Shown: positions 47,178 to 56,298, counted from the stretch's first letter. The stretch is 64,000 nucleotides of DNA from Paenibacillus sp. 481 (GCF_021223605.1 NZ_CP075175.1:372001-436000), one strand, 5' to 3'. Numbers and translations are program-made. The notes: generated from the letters alone by a model not told the origin.

Positions 47178-47876
47178 TTAAGCTGTTGTTTGCTCGCCTT
47201 GGTTAGCTTCGATGATAGCATCAGCCATTTTCGCAGTAAGCAATTTAACCGCACGGATCGCGTCGTCGTTACCAGGGATAACGTAGTCGATTTCGTCCGG
47301 ATCACAGTTCGTATCAACGATACCAACGATTGGGATACCCAATTTACGAGCTTCTGCAACTGCAATACGCTCTTTACGTGGATCGATTACGAACAATGCG
47401 CTTGGCAATTCTTTCATGTTCTTGATACCGCCCAAGAACTTCTCCAAACGGTCTTTCTCTTTGCGAAGCAAGATAACTTCTTTCTTAGGCAACAATTCGA
47501 ATGTACCGTCTTGTTCCATAGTTTCAAGCTTCTTCAAGCGATCAACACGCTTTTGGATTGTTTGGAAGTTAGTCAATGTACCGCCCAACCAACGTTGGTT
47601 GATGAAGTACATACCAGCGCGCTCAGCTTCCTCTTTAACAGAGTCTTGAGCTTGCTTCTTAGTTCCAACGAACAATACTGTTCCGTTTTCACCAGCGAGG
47701 GATTTTACAAAATTGTAAGCTTCCTCTACTTTTTTCACTGTCTTTTGCAAGTCAATGATGTAAATCCCGTTACGTTCTGTGAAGATATATTTATCCATTT
47801 TTGGGTTCCAGCGACGAGTCTGGTGACCAAAGTGTACACCAGCTTCTAAAAGCTGTTTCATGGAAATAACTGCCAT
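47178..47876 (-). CDS. rpsB: 30S ribosomal protein S2
   Basis: 232 aa ([60 protein letters not shown]). The start is the ATG at 47876, 4 bases after AGGAGGTGA (counting from its last A) and typical of S2; the reading two codons longer uses part of the ribosome site. It has its own promoter (48008-48036) and about 125 bases of leader with hairpins. Confidence 0.97.
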   Translation of the reverse strand: MAVISMKQLLEAGVHFGHQTRRWNPKMDKYIFTERNGIYIIDLQKTVKKVEEAYNFVKSLAGENGTVLFVGTKKQAQDSVKEEAERAGMYFINQRWLGGTLTNFQTIQKRVDRLKKLETMEQDGTFELLPKKEVILLRKEKDRLEKFLGGIKNMKELPSALFVIDPRKERIAVAEARKLGIPIVGIVDTNCDPDEIDYVIPGNDDAIRAVKLLTAKMADAIIEANQGEQTTA

Positions 47877-47935
47877 CTTCACTTCACCTCCTAATATGGT
47901 TATTTATCCGCCGCCGACGGCATTTCTTACTAAGA

Positions 47936-47961
47936 CTTGCCGCACTTAACGCGACAGCAAG
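47936..47961 (-). promoter_or_regulatory. Hairpin in the rpsB 5' leader
   Basis: On the minus strand CTTGC-TGT-CGC and GCG-GCAAG form an interrupted stem. It sits about 60 bases before the rpsB start. Ribosomal protein leaders are often autoregulatory, but I cannot tie this one to a known class. Confidence 0.3.
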
Positions 47962-48007
47962 CACCCTTAATAAAATTAATCGGCGTGTGTTATCAACACC
48001 GTCAATT

Positions 48008-48036
48008 AATATACCATAACAGCCTATTAGTTGCAA
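48008..48036 (-). promoter_or_regulatory. Promoter of rpsB-tsf
   Basis: On the minus strand TTGCAA (48036-48031), 17 bases, then TATATT (48013-48008). Matches are 4/6 and 5/6. It is downstream of the flagellar-operon terminator, in the 47877-48182 gap, which has no gene. Confidence 0.55.
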
Positions 48037-48054
48037 CAAATTTGCATGCATATC

Positions 48055-48078
48055 ATGACAAAGTCACTGCTTTGTCAT
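48055..48078. repeat. Perfect inverted repeat upstream of the rpsB promoter
   Basis: ATGACAAAG-TCACTG-CTTTGTCAT, 9-bp arms and a 6-base centre, 18 bases upstream of the rpsB -35. It could be an operator or a second terminator-like hairpin for the flagellar operon; no T-run follows on the minus strand. Confidence 0.6.
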
Positions 48079-48109
48079 CATTTTATCATGATTGTACATC
48101 CACAAAAAA

Positions 48110-48148
48110 ACCGCCCTGAAAAATGGGGCACATTTTTCTTAGAGCGGT
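48110..48148 (-). terminator. Terminator of the flagellar/chemotaxis operon
   Basis: On the minus strand ACCGCTCTAAGAAAAATG and CATTTTTCAGGGCGGT pair over most of their length around a short CCC-type loop and are followed by TTTTTTGTG. It lies 34 bases after the last gene. Confidence 0.85.
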
Positions 48149-48182
48149 ATTCGAACGTCAAACGGACAAACGTATTTATCGT

Positions 48183-48806
48183 TTAGCCGTTCGGGTGACT
48201 CGTAATAATTTCCAATACATCCGCCATCTCGGCAGGAACATTAAAAACGAATGTTCCTGTGCGGAGCTTACGCTGCTTCTTATGTTTGAAAATGAATCCT
48301 TCAAACGCGTCCGCGCTCGCGACGACACCTGCTTTCGCCAATTGCGCCGCAACTTCAGAAGATCCACTTTGAGCAGCAACTTTAACCGTAATCTGAGATG
48401 TCTCGGATTGTTTGACAGAAGAAACTTTATCTTTTGCTGATGGTTTCGTTGCGTCTGTGGGCAAAGCAGGCTGCTTATTCGGTTGACCTGTTGCCGATGC
48501 ATTTCCCTTTGTGACTTTGCTATCTTCAGAAGATGATACGGCAGTTCCAGATGAAACAGCTTTACTGTCGGCTGCTCGTTTATGTTCTGATACATTGGCT
48601 GTATCTTTTTGTCCTTGTAGTGATAATTCATTAGCAACGTTTCCTCGCGCTACAAGATCAAAGCCGGCTTGATCCGCAGCACGACGTAATGCTTGCTCAC
48701 TCATCGGTTTCGACGCTCGTTCTCCAATCAAGCTTAATTGAAGTAAAATAGCACCGATTATCATACCCGCTCCGATGCCCACAATAAAATTTTTATCTTT
48801 AATCAC
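48183..48806 (-). CDS. Single-TM protein with MltG N-terminal-like domain, unknown function
   Basis: 207 aa. Residues about 7-27 are a membrane anchor (FIVGIGAGMIIGAILLQLSL). A Ser/Lys/Ala-rich, low-complexity linker spans about 60-135. The C-terminal 70 residues (SGSSEVAAQLAKAGVVASAD; KLRTGTFVFNVPAEMADVLE) resemble the LysM-like N-terminal subdomain of the transglycosylase MltG, but the catalytic domain is absent. GTG start overlapping the SwrB-like stop by 4 bases. It is the last gene of the motility operon, so a cell-wall-associated role in motility or division is a guess. Confidence 0.75.
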   Translation of the reverse strand: MIKDKNFIVGIGAGMIIGAILLQLSLIGERASKPMSEQALRRAADQAGFDLVARGNVANELSLQGQKDTANVSEHKRAADSKAVSSGTAVSSSEDSKVTKGNASATGQPNKQPALPTDATKPSAKDKVSSVKQSETSQITVKVAAQSGSSEVAAQLAKAGVVASADAFEGFIFKHKKQRKLRTGTFVFNVPAEMADVLEIITSHPNG

Positions 48807-49444
48807 ACCGCACCGCCTGCTTTCGCCAACTGAATGACAAGCTGCACTTCGCCTCGTGGCATAGCTAACCGTTCAGCAATCTGTTCCTCGGGAACTCCTT
48901 CTTCCATTAGAGCAAAGAGATCGGCATATCGCTCTCGTATCGATGGAGTTGCCGTTTCCACAATCGCCTCAGCCTCGGAAGTAGGTACTGCCGAGAGCGC
49001 TGAAGCCATATCGCTTTCTGTATTCGGTTCGCCTACAATAGCATACTCAGAAGACTTAACTGTAGCAGCCTTCATCGATGCAACCATTGATTGCGGCGAT
49101 ACAGGCTCAACAGCTTGCGTAGCCGAAGGGATCGTAGCAGCTAAAGTTGCACGCTGCTCTTCCTCATGGGCGATCACACTCGCTTGCTCCCACTTTGCCT
49201 CTAAAGCGTCCATACGACGGCGCAATGCATCGTCGCGTAGCTCGCCCTCTTTTTTCATTCGCTCGATAATCGTAACAAGCTTTTCATTTTCAGCTGCTAC
49301 TTCTTCCACATAGTGCTCAAGTGTTTCTTCCATATTGCGTTGCGTATTAGCTGTGCTTCCGTCTGTCACCTTTTGAGCTCGAAACCATCCGAACATCACC
49401 ACTACAGCACCAAGCAGCACAATATATATCCAAGGATCGCTCAT
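48803..49444 (-). CDS. swrB: SwrB-like membrane protein (DUF6115)
   Basis: 213 aa. TM segment at about 4-20 (WIYIVLLGAVVVMFGWF), a coiled coil at about 35-85 (EETLEHYVEEVAAENEKLVT), an Ala/Ser/Glu-rich middle, and a C-terminal helix-turn-helix-like unit (GVPEEQIAERLAMPRGEVQL). This layout and position, between sigD and rpsB, match B. subtilis SwrB, which promotes flagellar basal body maturation; SwrB is shorter (about 167 aa). The start is the ATG at 49444 with AGGAGGAG; a 12-codon-longer frame is not supported. Confidence 0.75.
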   Translation of the reverse strand: MSDPWIYIVLLGAVVVMFGWFRAQKVTDGSTANTQRNMEETLEHYVEEVAAENEKLVTIIERMKKEGELRDDALRRRMDALEAKWEQASVIAHEEEQRATLAATIPSATQAVEPVSPQSMVASMKAATVKSSEYAIVGEPNTESDMASALSAVPTSEAEAIVETATPSIRERYADLFALMEEGVPEEQIAERLAMPRGEVQLVIQLAKAGGAV

Positions 49445-49483
49445 GCGTCTCCTCCTTCTATCAAGCACGTATTGCCTCATTCA

Positions 49484-49813
49484 TTAGCATGAATAATCAA
49501 TGTGATTTCCTTTATAAGGATGTTTGGCAGGTTTAGCAGGATAATCAGTCAACTGCTCTTGATTATCCTGCTTCTGGCCCTTAGCATGCTGGTTATGCTG
49601 ACTACCGGAACGCTGCTCCTGATCCCGAATACGACTTTCAGCCGTTTCGTCGATTTTCTCGCTCTTTTTCCGGTTTGATTCCGTCAGCTTCGCCGTCTGC
49701 TCATTTAACAGCATTTGATCGGTTGTCGGTCGTTGATGAAGTTGCTGCTGTATATTCGAAGCCTCGTTTGTCCGTGGTATAGCAATTTGTAGTTCTATCG
49801 ATTTTAGACTCAT
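49484..49813 (-). CDS. Conserved-looking hypothetical in the motility operon
   Basis: 109 aa, soluble and strongly hydrophilic, Gln/Lys/Glu-rich with a helical middle (LLNEQTAKLTESNRKKSEKI). The ordered parts are the N-terminus (SLKSIELQIAIPRTNEASNI) and the very end (HPYKGNHIDYSC). I do not recognise a characterised family. ATG at 49813 with GGGGTGA upstream. It lies between the FapA and SwrB genes, so a motility role is likely by context only. Confidence 0.75.
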   Translation of the reverse strand: MSLKSIELQIAIPRTNEASNIQQQLHQRPTTDQMLLNEQTAKLTESNRKKSEKIDETAESRIRDQEQRSGSQHNQHAKGQKQDNQEQLTDYPAKPAKHPYKGNHIDYSC

Positions 49814-49832
49814 CCTATCACCCCTATATAAC

Positions 49833-49846
49833 GAGTGTTAACACTC
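49833..49846. repeat. 14-bp perfect palindrome in the fapA - hypothetical gap
   Basis: GAGTGTTAACACTC reads the same on both strands, 20 bases upstream of the 109-aa gene start. It may be a protein-binding site; no promoter of good quality was seen around it. Confidence 0.5.
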
Positions 49847-49900
49847 AAAGTGGTGTGCATCGTGCAACGCAATAGACTTATAAATCGTTCATTCTTAGAA

Positions 49901-51307
49901 CTATTGATATGCATTCATGACAATGTCGCCTTCGCTAAGCCGGAACGTCACTCTTTTAGAAGCATCCTTAACAAAGCGAGTGTTACGACCAATTACAATT
50001 TTGGATCCGCCATAAATAACATTAAACACGTCGACACGTGCTGTTGTCGTATCCTCAAGCATTTTCTCGATTTCAAAAATACGATCTCTTATTTCCGTTT
50101 GTTCCTGCACAACTTGCTTTTTTGTAGAATTAAGCTTTATACGCAAACCGAGCTTCTCACCTGTCAATTGGCCAGTAGAAGCAAGCTGATCAAGCAAACG
50201 AAGTGCTTTTTCGGTTTTTTCTAAGCCGTCTATGCTCGTTCTTAAATTGCTGCGAAGTTGTGTTAGCTCGTTGCGTAAATCTGGCTGGACGCCAACTTCT
50301 AAGACAGTAGCCGTGGACATCGTATTCCCGATCGTTCGTGCAGATACACGCTCACCAGCCTGTATAATGCCGCCAACGATAAGTCCTTTAGTACCATTGC
50401 AAGCCACTTGCTTACCTGCTCGAATATGAGAATGCAATATGCTTTGCGTAACGAGAACATCGTTAAACGCACTAACGTTAGCTTCTTGAATAAACGAGCA
50501 TTTTACGTTATGTCCCGCTTTAACTAATCCTTTGTTTCCTGCAATAATACCACCCGTAACCTCAACCGAACCGAGCGCTTCGATAAGTGCACCTTCAACT
50601 CCACCATAAACCCGAATGTCTCCAGAAGCCTTTACCGTAAAGCCTGTCAATACGTTACCACGGATGACGATGGTGCCTACGAAGTCAATGTTGCCCGTGC
50701 GATAATCGACATCTCCGTTCACTTCGTATACGGGGAACACGTTAATTTTTTCTCGATCGGTACGCGCGATAAGTCCATCAATCGTCGCGTACATAAAGTT
50801 GCCGTCTTGATCCACGACAACATTTTTACCGATTTTAAAACGTGCCTCTTTTCCGTCTTTACTCTTTAATGGTTCACCGGTTACATCTATACCCGCAATG
50901 CCCGGACGAGCTGGAATGCGTTGAGCAATACGTTGACCTTTAAGAATGTTGTCCAGGTTTTTCACCTGTTTCAAATCCACAGTACCATCCTCATGCTCAA
51001 GCGGTCGTTGTTCTTGCTCACCACTTTTTATTAGCATACGAATGTATCCATCTTCCCCACTGACAGACGGCTTGCCTTCTGCAATCATCGTAGCTCCTTG
51101 CTTAAAGGCAACTGGATTAGAAGCGATTTCTTGCAGCACTTTAGTTAGTACACCAAACCGTACCTCGTGACTGCGTACAAACGATTCCAATTGTTCGAAC
51201 GTGCATCCAAACGATTCATCATATTTCACAAAATGTAAGTAGGCATGTAGCTTATGCTCTGAGAATGTAATATCTATGTAGTCTTCTAACGCCAATGTCA
51301 TACTCAC
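49901..51307 (-). CDS. fapA: FapA-family (DUF342) polymer-forming-like protein
   Basis: 468 aa. The middle (about 175-340) is a right-handed beta-helix-type repeat region rich in Gly/Val/Ile (GTIVIRGNVLTGFTVKASGD; VEVTGGIIAGNKGLVKAG), followed by a helical coiled coil (about 345-410, RNELTQLRSNLRTSIDGLEK). This is the DUF342/FapA layout; Vibrio FapA affects flagellar assembly. GTG start at 51307 with AAGGGGG. It lies 35 bases after sigD. B. subtilis has no gene here. Confidence 0.85.
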   Translation of the reverse strand: MSMTLALEDYIDITFSEHKLHAYLHFVKYDESFGCTFEQLESFVRSHEVRFGVLTKVLQEIASNPVAFKQGATMIAEGKPSVSGEDGYIRMLIKSGEQEQRPLEHEDGTVDLKQVKNLDNILKGQRIAQRIPARPGIAGIDVTGEPLKSKDGKEARFKIGKNVVVDQDGNFMYATIDGLIARTDREKINVFPVYEVNGDVDYRTGNIDFVGTIVIRGNVLTGFTVKASGDIRVYGGVEGALIEALGSVEVTGGIIAGNKGLVKAGHNVKCSFIQEANVSAFNDVLVTQSILHSHIRAGKQVACNGTKGLIVGGIIQAGERVSARTIGNTMSTATVLEVGVQPDLRNELTQLRSNLRTSIDGLEKTEKALRLLDQLASTGQLTGEKLGLRIKLNSTKKQVVQEQTEIRDRIFEIEKMLEDTTTARVDVFNVIYGGSKIVIGRNTRFVKDASKRVTFRLSEGDIVMNAYQ

Positions 51308-51342
51308 GAAATATCCCCCTTTCGTGAAGCGCGGTTAAGCGG

Positions 51343-52128
51343 TTAAGCTTCCATTAGCATTTCCTTGTTTTTTTCTAAGGCCGTACGTAGTCGCAAAATG
51401 GCTTTGGAATGCAGCTGTGAAATCCGGGAAGGTGACAGTTGCATCACTTCAGCGATTTCGCTAAGCGACAAATCCTCGTAGTAGAACAAAGAAATGACCA
51501 TTCGCTCTTTTTCGGTTAATTTCTCAATACCATATACAAGCGATTCTTTTAAATAATGTTCGTTCACTTTGAATTCAGGATTTACAGCCTTTTCATCCAC
51601 TAAAAGTGAAATGCGTGTTTCCGACTCTTCTTCTCGGATCGGATCTTCCAACGAGCATAAAGACATAATAGCGACATCCTGTAGCATCCCATGAAACTCT
51701 TTTTCACTGACGTTCAAGTAGTCGCTCATTTCAGAATCGCTTACATTACGCAAATAATGCTGCTCCAGATGCTGATACGCTTCCTCTATCTTTTTGGCCT
51801 TTTCTCGAACAGAACGAGGAACCCAGTCCCCCTGACGCAATCCGTCCAAAATGGACCCGCGAACGCGCCAAGAAGCGTAAGTTTCGAATTGCAGACCACG
51901 TTGATAATCGAATTTTTCGATCGCATCAATAAGCCCCATTACGCCATTACTTGCCAAGTCGTCCTTGCTTACGTTACGCGGCAAGCCCGCGGCCAATCGA
52001 TTGGAGACGAATTCGACGATCGGCAAATAAATTTCAATGAGTTGTTTTTTTGCTTCTTGCTCGTCATGTTCTTTCCAGCGCAACCACAACTCGTAATGCG
52101 AACATTGATTTAATTTCTGCACGCTCAC
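51343..52128 (-). CDS. sigD: Flagellar sigma factor SigD (FliA/sigma-28)
   Basis: 261 aa sigma-28 family. Region 2 includes NRLAAGLPRNVSKDDLASNG and YQRGLQFETYASWRVRGSIL; region 3 LRQGDWVPRSVREKAKKIEE; region 4 YYEDLSLSEIAEVMQLSPSR. It directs late flagellar, chemotaxis and autolysin genes. GTG start at 52128 with AAGGAGG upstream. The order cheC-cheD-(small gene)-sigD follows B. subtilis. Confidence 0.96.
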   Translation of the reverse strand: MSVQKLNQCSHYELWLRWKEHDEQEAKKQLIEIYLPIVEFVSNRLAAGLPRNVSKDDLASNGVMGLIDAIEKFDYQRGLQFETYASWRVRGSILDGLRQGDWVPRSVREKAKKIEEAYQHLEQHYLRNVSDSEMSDYLNVSEKEFHGMLQDVAIMSLCSLEDPIREEESETRISLLVDEKAVNPEFKVNEHYLKESLVYGIEKLTEKERMVISLFYYEDLSLSEIAEVMQLSPSRISQLHSKAILRLRTALEKNKEMLMEA

Positions 52129-52143
52129 CGATATTCAGCCTCC

Positions 52144-52593
52144 TTACTTTTGTGCTAAGTGACGAACGGCTTGCGCTAATTGCTCAGCATCCATAGGTTG
52201 TTTGCTGACTAGTTTCGGCGGTTTTAATGGTTGAAATGATTGTTCTGCTCCATCTGTTTGAGCAGCATCGTTGTCAGAAGCCGTGTGGTTAGACGTTCCG
52301 CGCAATAAATCTTGCAAGCTGTCCGACTCATCCGGTGTTTTTAAATCAACCAATCTTCCCTTCCCATCACTAGACACCTGTGACACTGGGCCTTTAGCCT
52401 GTTTACTCCCTTGCGGATTAAGCATAGTGCCCATTGCATATCGCAGTAGAAAGCAAAGTGCAAACCATGCAACAAAAGCAACTACACCTCGAAGCAAACT
52501 CGTGAACCAAATATTACTGTTGATGGATGCCATAAATGTGATAACAAAACCAATTGTTCCACTAACTAGATTCCAACGTATTGTTCCTATCAT
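52144..52593 (-). CDS. Small membrane protein between cheD and sigD
   Basis: 149 aa. Two TM segments in the first 55 residues (SGTIGFVITFMASINSNIWF is the first; LRGVVAFVAWFALCFLLRYA the second), then a polar cytoplasmic tail. The tail ends in a short helix (MDAEQLAQAVRHLAQ). I do not recognise a characterised family. It lies 2 bases after cheD and 15 before sigD, so it is certainly part of the operon. Confidence 0.8.
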   Translation of the reverse strand: MIGTIRWNLVSGTIGFVITFMASINSNIWFTSLLRGVVAFVAWFALCFLLRYAMGTMLNPQGSKQAKGPVSQVSSDGKGRLVDLKTPDESDSLQDLLRGTSNHTASDNDAAQTDGAEQSFQPLKPPKLVSKQPMDAEQLAQAVRHLAQK

Positions 52594-52595
52594 CG

Positions 52596-53090
52596 TTATA
52601 ATTCCTTTACACCCTTTTGTACGCTGCGAATGTTTAACATTCCGCTTTCACATGAAAGCTCGATCGTGCGACCATAGTTGCCACCTGTATCTTCTGCCAA
52701 CAACGGAATGCCTTGCAACTGTAATGCTTGTTTGCATGATTCTACATTTCGTGGACCAATACGCATCATATCGTTGCTAGAATGAAAGGCAAACATTTGT
52801 GCGCCACCTGCCATTTTCGCTTCTAAACGTACGAGCTTAGCCCCTTCGATCGTCATACGTCGGATCAACTCCGGTATGGCCGTATCGGCATATTTGGCAA
52901 TGTTGCGAGCGCCTTCACGTGCAATTTCCGATGACGGAAGCATCACATGCGCCATTCCCGCAACTTTGGCAACAGGATCGTATAACGTTAATCCGACGCA
53001 TGAGCCTAATCCGGTCGTACGAATCGATCCCGAACGGCAAACATTGAGGTCGGCCATACCGACTTTGACAACCGTTGACTCCTCAATCAT
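52596..53090 (-). CDS. cheD: Chemoreceptor glutamine deamidase CheD
   Basis: 164 aa. The catalytic Cys is in GLGSCVGLTLYDP (about 27-39) and the His in GMAHVMLPSS; EAKMAGGAQMF follows. CheD deamidates receptor glutamines and in B. subtilis binds CheC to raise its phosphatase activity. Start overlaps the cheC stop by 4 bases. Confidence 0.95.
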   Translation of the reverse strand: MIEESTVVKVGMADLNVCRSGSIRTTGLGSCVGLTLYDPVAKVAGMAHVMLPSSEIAREGARNIAKYADTAIPELIRRMTIEGAKLVRLEAKMAGGAQMFAFHSSNDMMRIGPRNVESCKQALQLQGIPLLAEDTGGNYGRTIELSCESGMLNIRSVQKGVKEL

Positions 53091-53707
53091 TCGTATGGCA
53101 CTCCCAATGCAGCGAATATTTTCGAAAAAGAGTCTGGATCCGGAATTAAGAAAAACGTTCCTTGCACTTCATTGCCATCTTGCAAAAATTTAGTGTCGAT
53201 TAACAGGGCACTGTCTCCCATTTCGCCATACTGAAGCAGTCCGTAATTTAATACTGCTCCTGCCATGTCGATAGCCAATTGTGGCACAGTTGGCGACATG
53301 TAAAGTTTCGTAAAATCAGCTAATGATGACAAGTAGGATCCTGCTAAAATGTTGCCGATTTCACCTAGAGCGGATATTTCCATTTCAGAAAAATCTACTC
53401 CATCCTCCATTTGTAGCGACGATAACCGAGCCAGTAGCATTTTTGCAGCCTCTAGTTCAAACATGAAGAAGAGATGGCTTGGTACCTCGCCTTCTACTCG
53501 GAAGTAAATGGCGATAACGACCTGTTCAGGTCCCCCTACTTCATCGGCAATGCATTCGAAGGGCATTAAGCGAACATTAGGCACTGCCATATCCACCGGA
53601 ACATTCATTAGTCGAGAAAGTGCCGTTGCGGCGTTGCCGGCACCTATATTTCCGACTTCCTTGAGAACGTCCATCTTAAATTCACCGAGCGATTCGTAAA
53701 GGTGCAC
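53087..53707 (-). CDS. cheC: CheY-P phosphatase CheC
   Basis: 206 aa. Two CXY motifs of the D/S-xxx-E-xx-N type are visible: DVLKEVGNIGAGNAATALSR (about 13-32) and EMEISALGEIGNILAGSYLS (about 107-126), as in B. subtilis CheC. It removes phosphate from CheY and partners CheD. Four bases after the cheW stop. Confidence 0.95.
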   Translation of the reverse strand: MHLYESLGEFKMDVLKEVGNIGAGNAATALSRLMNVPVDMAVPNVRLMPFECIADEVGGPEQVVIAIYFRVEGEVPSHLFFMFELEAAKMLLARLSSLQMEDGVDFSEMEISALGEIGNILAGSYLSSLADFTKLYMSPTVPQLAIDMAGAVLNYGLLQYGEMGDSALLIDTKFLQDGNEVQGTFFLIPDPDSFSKIFAALGVPYE

Positions 53708-53711
53708 CAGT

Positions 53712-54173
53712 TTACACCTCTAATTGTTCAAGCTTAACAATTTCGCTCTTGTGCAATACTTCAGTCAAATTCAGCATAATCAGTAAACGATTATCACCGA
53801 TTTTGGCCACGCCGCGCAAATATTTCGCTTGAATACCGCCAACTACTTCCGGTGCTGGTTCTATGCTGTCTTCGTTAATATCCATAACATCACTCGCTGC
53901 ATCTACGATAAAGCCAACTTCTAATTCTTGATGAGTGACGATAATAATTCGCGTTTGATCCGTGAATTCAGATTCCGGCAAGCCAAATCGTCCACGCAAA
54001 TCAATGATAGGTACAACGACCCCACGTAAATTGATAACACCCTTAATAAAATCGTACGTCTTTGGTACACGTGTAATCGGCGTCATACGCTCGATCGTTT
54101 TAACTTTTTCTACTTCAATGCCGTATTCTTCATGAGCCAGCGAGAACACGACTACTTTCAACTCTTCTGCCAT
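53712..54173 (-). CDS. cheW: Chemotaxis coupling protein CheW
   Basis: 153 aa SH3-like coupling protein (EEYGIEVEKVKTIERMTPIT; GVINLRGVVVPIIDLRGRFG; DAASDVMDINEDSIEPAPEV). It links receptors to CheA. The start is the ATG at 54173 (MAEELK), 9 bases after AAGGGGG; the ATG three codons earlier abuts the ribosome site. 25 bases after cheA. Confidence 0.95.
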   Translation of the reverse strand: MAEELKVVVFSLAHEEYGIEVEKVKTIERMTPITRVPKTYDFIKGVINLRGVVVPIIDLRGRFGLPESEFTDQTRIIIVTHQELEVGFIVDAASDVMDINEDSIEPAPEVVGGIQAKYLRGVAKIGDNRLLIMLNLTEVLHKSEIVKLEQLEV

Positions 54174-54198
54174 CTGTGTCATCCCCCTTATTCATCGT

Positions 54199-56298
54199 TT
54201 ATTTCAGCAATGCGTTAGGATCAACAATAAGTGCAACTTGTCCATCACCTAAAATAGTAGCGCCCGATATACCTGGGACCGATTTTAAATAATTTCCAAG
54301 CGGTTTAAGCACAATTTCACTTTGACCAATGAAATCATCAATCGCGAGCGCCGCCAGACGCTCTCCTTTACGGACAATAATGATCTCAATTTCTTCTTCT
54401 TGGAAATCGGAATATTCCGTGCAGTCAAACAATGCACTCAGGGACAGCAATGGTATTACGCTGTCGCGGTAATCGATCATTCGCATACCGCCGTGTAAAC
54501 GACGAATTTGCTGTTTGGATACCATTCCCGTCTCCACAATGGAAGTCAACGGAATGGCGTATTTTTCGTTGCCGAGTCGGAACAGCATCGCGGACAAAAT
54601 CGACAGTGTAAGCGGTAACTGAACAATAAACTTTGTTCCATGTCCAAGCTTCGACTCGATAATGACATGTCCACCAAGCGATGTAATTTTAGACTTAACG
54701 ACATCTAGACCAACACCGCGTCCTGAAACGTCTGATACTTTTTCGGCAGTACTGAACCCGGAAGCAAACAGCAACTGATACACCTGCTCATCACTCATCG
54801 AAGCTGCCTTTTCTTGTGTAACAATGCCATTTTTCATCGCCTTGTTCAGCACAAGTTCACGATTAATACCGCGTCCATTTTCCTCAATTTCAATAAATAC
54901 ATGGTTACCGTTATGGTAAGCACGCAAATTCACTGTGCCCGTTTCTGATTTGCCAGCAGCAATACGATCCGATATCGGTTCGATACCGTGGTCAACAGCG
55001 TTGCGCAGCAAATGAACAAGCGGATCACCGATCTCATCAATGACCGTTCGATCTAATTCCGTGTCAGCGCCTGTAATGACGAAATCTACTTTCTTATCGA
55101 GCGATTTCGCTAAATCACGTACCATCCGCGGAAAGCGATTGAACACAACATCGATCGGAACCATGCGCATTTTCAACACGATATTTTGCAAATCAGAGCT
55201 TACACGCGTCAAATGCTCAACCGTCTCCGTCAGCTCATTCTGTTTCAAATCGCCTGCTATCTTCTCCAACCGCACACGATCAATCAACATTTCGCTAAGC
55301 AAGTTCATCAGTACGTCCAAACGATCAATGTCTACCCGAATCGTCCGATTTTGCACAGCTTTATTTGCCGTCGCAGCAATTGTTTTAGCACTCGTCGCTG
55401 CCGGATCTTCTTTCATTCCTCCCGCAGCTGCGTTCGCAGGTGCCGAACCATTTTGCGGTGCAGCCTGTTGCTCAACAACTGCTGTCGCTGCCACTTCTTG
55501 CTTGCCTGACAGCGCTTGAATGCGGTCATTCCATTGCTTTATATCTTCTAAACCAAGCGAAGTTACGTGAACGCTCTCCAGCTCGGACACCGTTCCGACT
55601 TCCTTTTCAAGCACAGCCGCTTCCGTAGTCGTTACGAAAAAGACATGAAAACTGCCGTCAAACTTATCTTGTTCGATGTCTTGCGCTGGCGGTGTCGATT
55701 TAACGACTTCCCCATGCGGCCCTAACACTTGGAACACCATGTATGCTCGAGCTGCTTTAAGTACGCAATCTTCTCGTAGTTGAACGCGCATATGATAGAC
55801 GTGCAAGCCAGCTTCAACCGATTGCTCTAAGATCGAACGCTGAAACTCGTCCAACGTGTCTGCGTCGTCTTCAGCCTGCTGCTGTTCACTTGTTGCCGCT
55901 GAGTCTGCATGCTTGTAATCGCCACGCACAATGGACTGCAAGGCAACAACAATTTGAGTTACGTCGGCTTTGCCCGCACCACCTGCTGTAATATCGGCAA
56001 CCATCGCTTCAAGCGCATCTAAGCTTTTAAACAGAGCATCGAATATAAATTCATCCATCGCCAATTGGTTATTGCGCACAAGGTCAAGCACATTTTCCAT
56101 CTCGTGCGTCAGCGAGGCTAAATCTTCAAATCCCATCGTAGCGGACATCCCTTTTAACGTATGAGCGGAACGAAAAATGACTTGAACGATGCTCACATCG
56201 TCCGGACGGCTTTCCAATTCCAACATGTGCTCATTTAACGCTTGCAAATGGTCGTTCGCTTCGTCTATAAACATGGATAAATATTGGTTCAAATCCAT
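54199..56298 (-). CDS. cheA: Chemotaxis histidine kinase CheA
   Basis: 699 aa. P1 Hpt domain with phospho-acceptor His46 in SAHTLKGMSATMGF; P2-like CheY-binding region at about 165-265; an Ala/Asn/Gly linker; P3 dimerisation; P4 ATPase with N box HLLRNAVDHGIE and SGRGVGLDVVKSKI; P5 CheW-like domain at the C-terminus. It autophosphorylates and passes phosphate to CheY and CheB. ATG at 56298 with AAGGGGTG; 42 bases after cheB. Confidence 0.97.
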   Translation of the reverse strand: MDLNQYLSMFIDEANDHLQALNEHMLELESRPDDVSIVQVIFRSAHTLKGMSATMGFEDLASLTHEMENVLDLVRNNQLAMDEFIFDALFKSLDALEAMVADITAGGAGKADVTQIVVALQSIVRGDYKHADSAATSEQQQAEDDADTLDEFQRSILEQSVEAGLHVYHMRVQLREDCVLKAARAYMVFQVLGPHGEVVKSTPPAQDIEQDKFDGSFHVFFVTTTEAAVLEKEVGTVSELESVHVTSLGLEDIKQWNDRIQALSGKQEVAATAVVEQQAAPQNGSAPANAAAGGMKEDPAATSAKTIAATANKAVQNRTIRVDIDRLDVLMNLLSEMLIDRVRLEKIAGDLKQNELTETVEHLTRVSSDLQNIVLKMRMVPIDVVFNRFPRMVRDLAKSLDKKVDFVITGADTELDRTVIDEIGDPLVHLLRNAVDHGIEPISDRIAAGKSETGTVNLRAYHNGNHVFIEIEENGRGINRELVLNKAMKNGIVTQEKAASMSDEQVYQLLFASGFSTAEKVSDVSGRGVGLDVVKSKITSLGGHVIIESKLGHGTKFIVQLPLTLSILSAMLFRLGNEKYAIPLTSIVETGMVSKQQIRRLHGGMRMIDYRDSVIPLLSLSALFDCTEYSDFQEEEIEIIIVRKGERLAALAIDDFIGQSEIVLKPLGNYLKSVPGISGATILGDGQVALIVDPNALLK

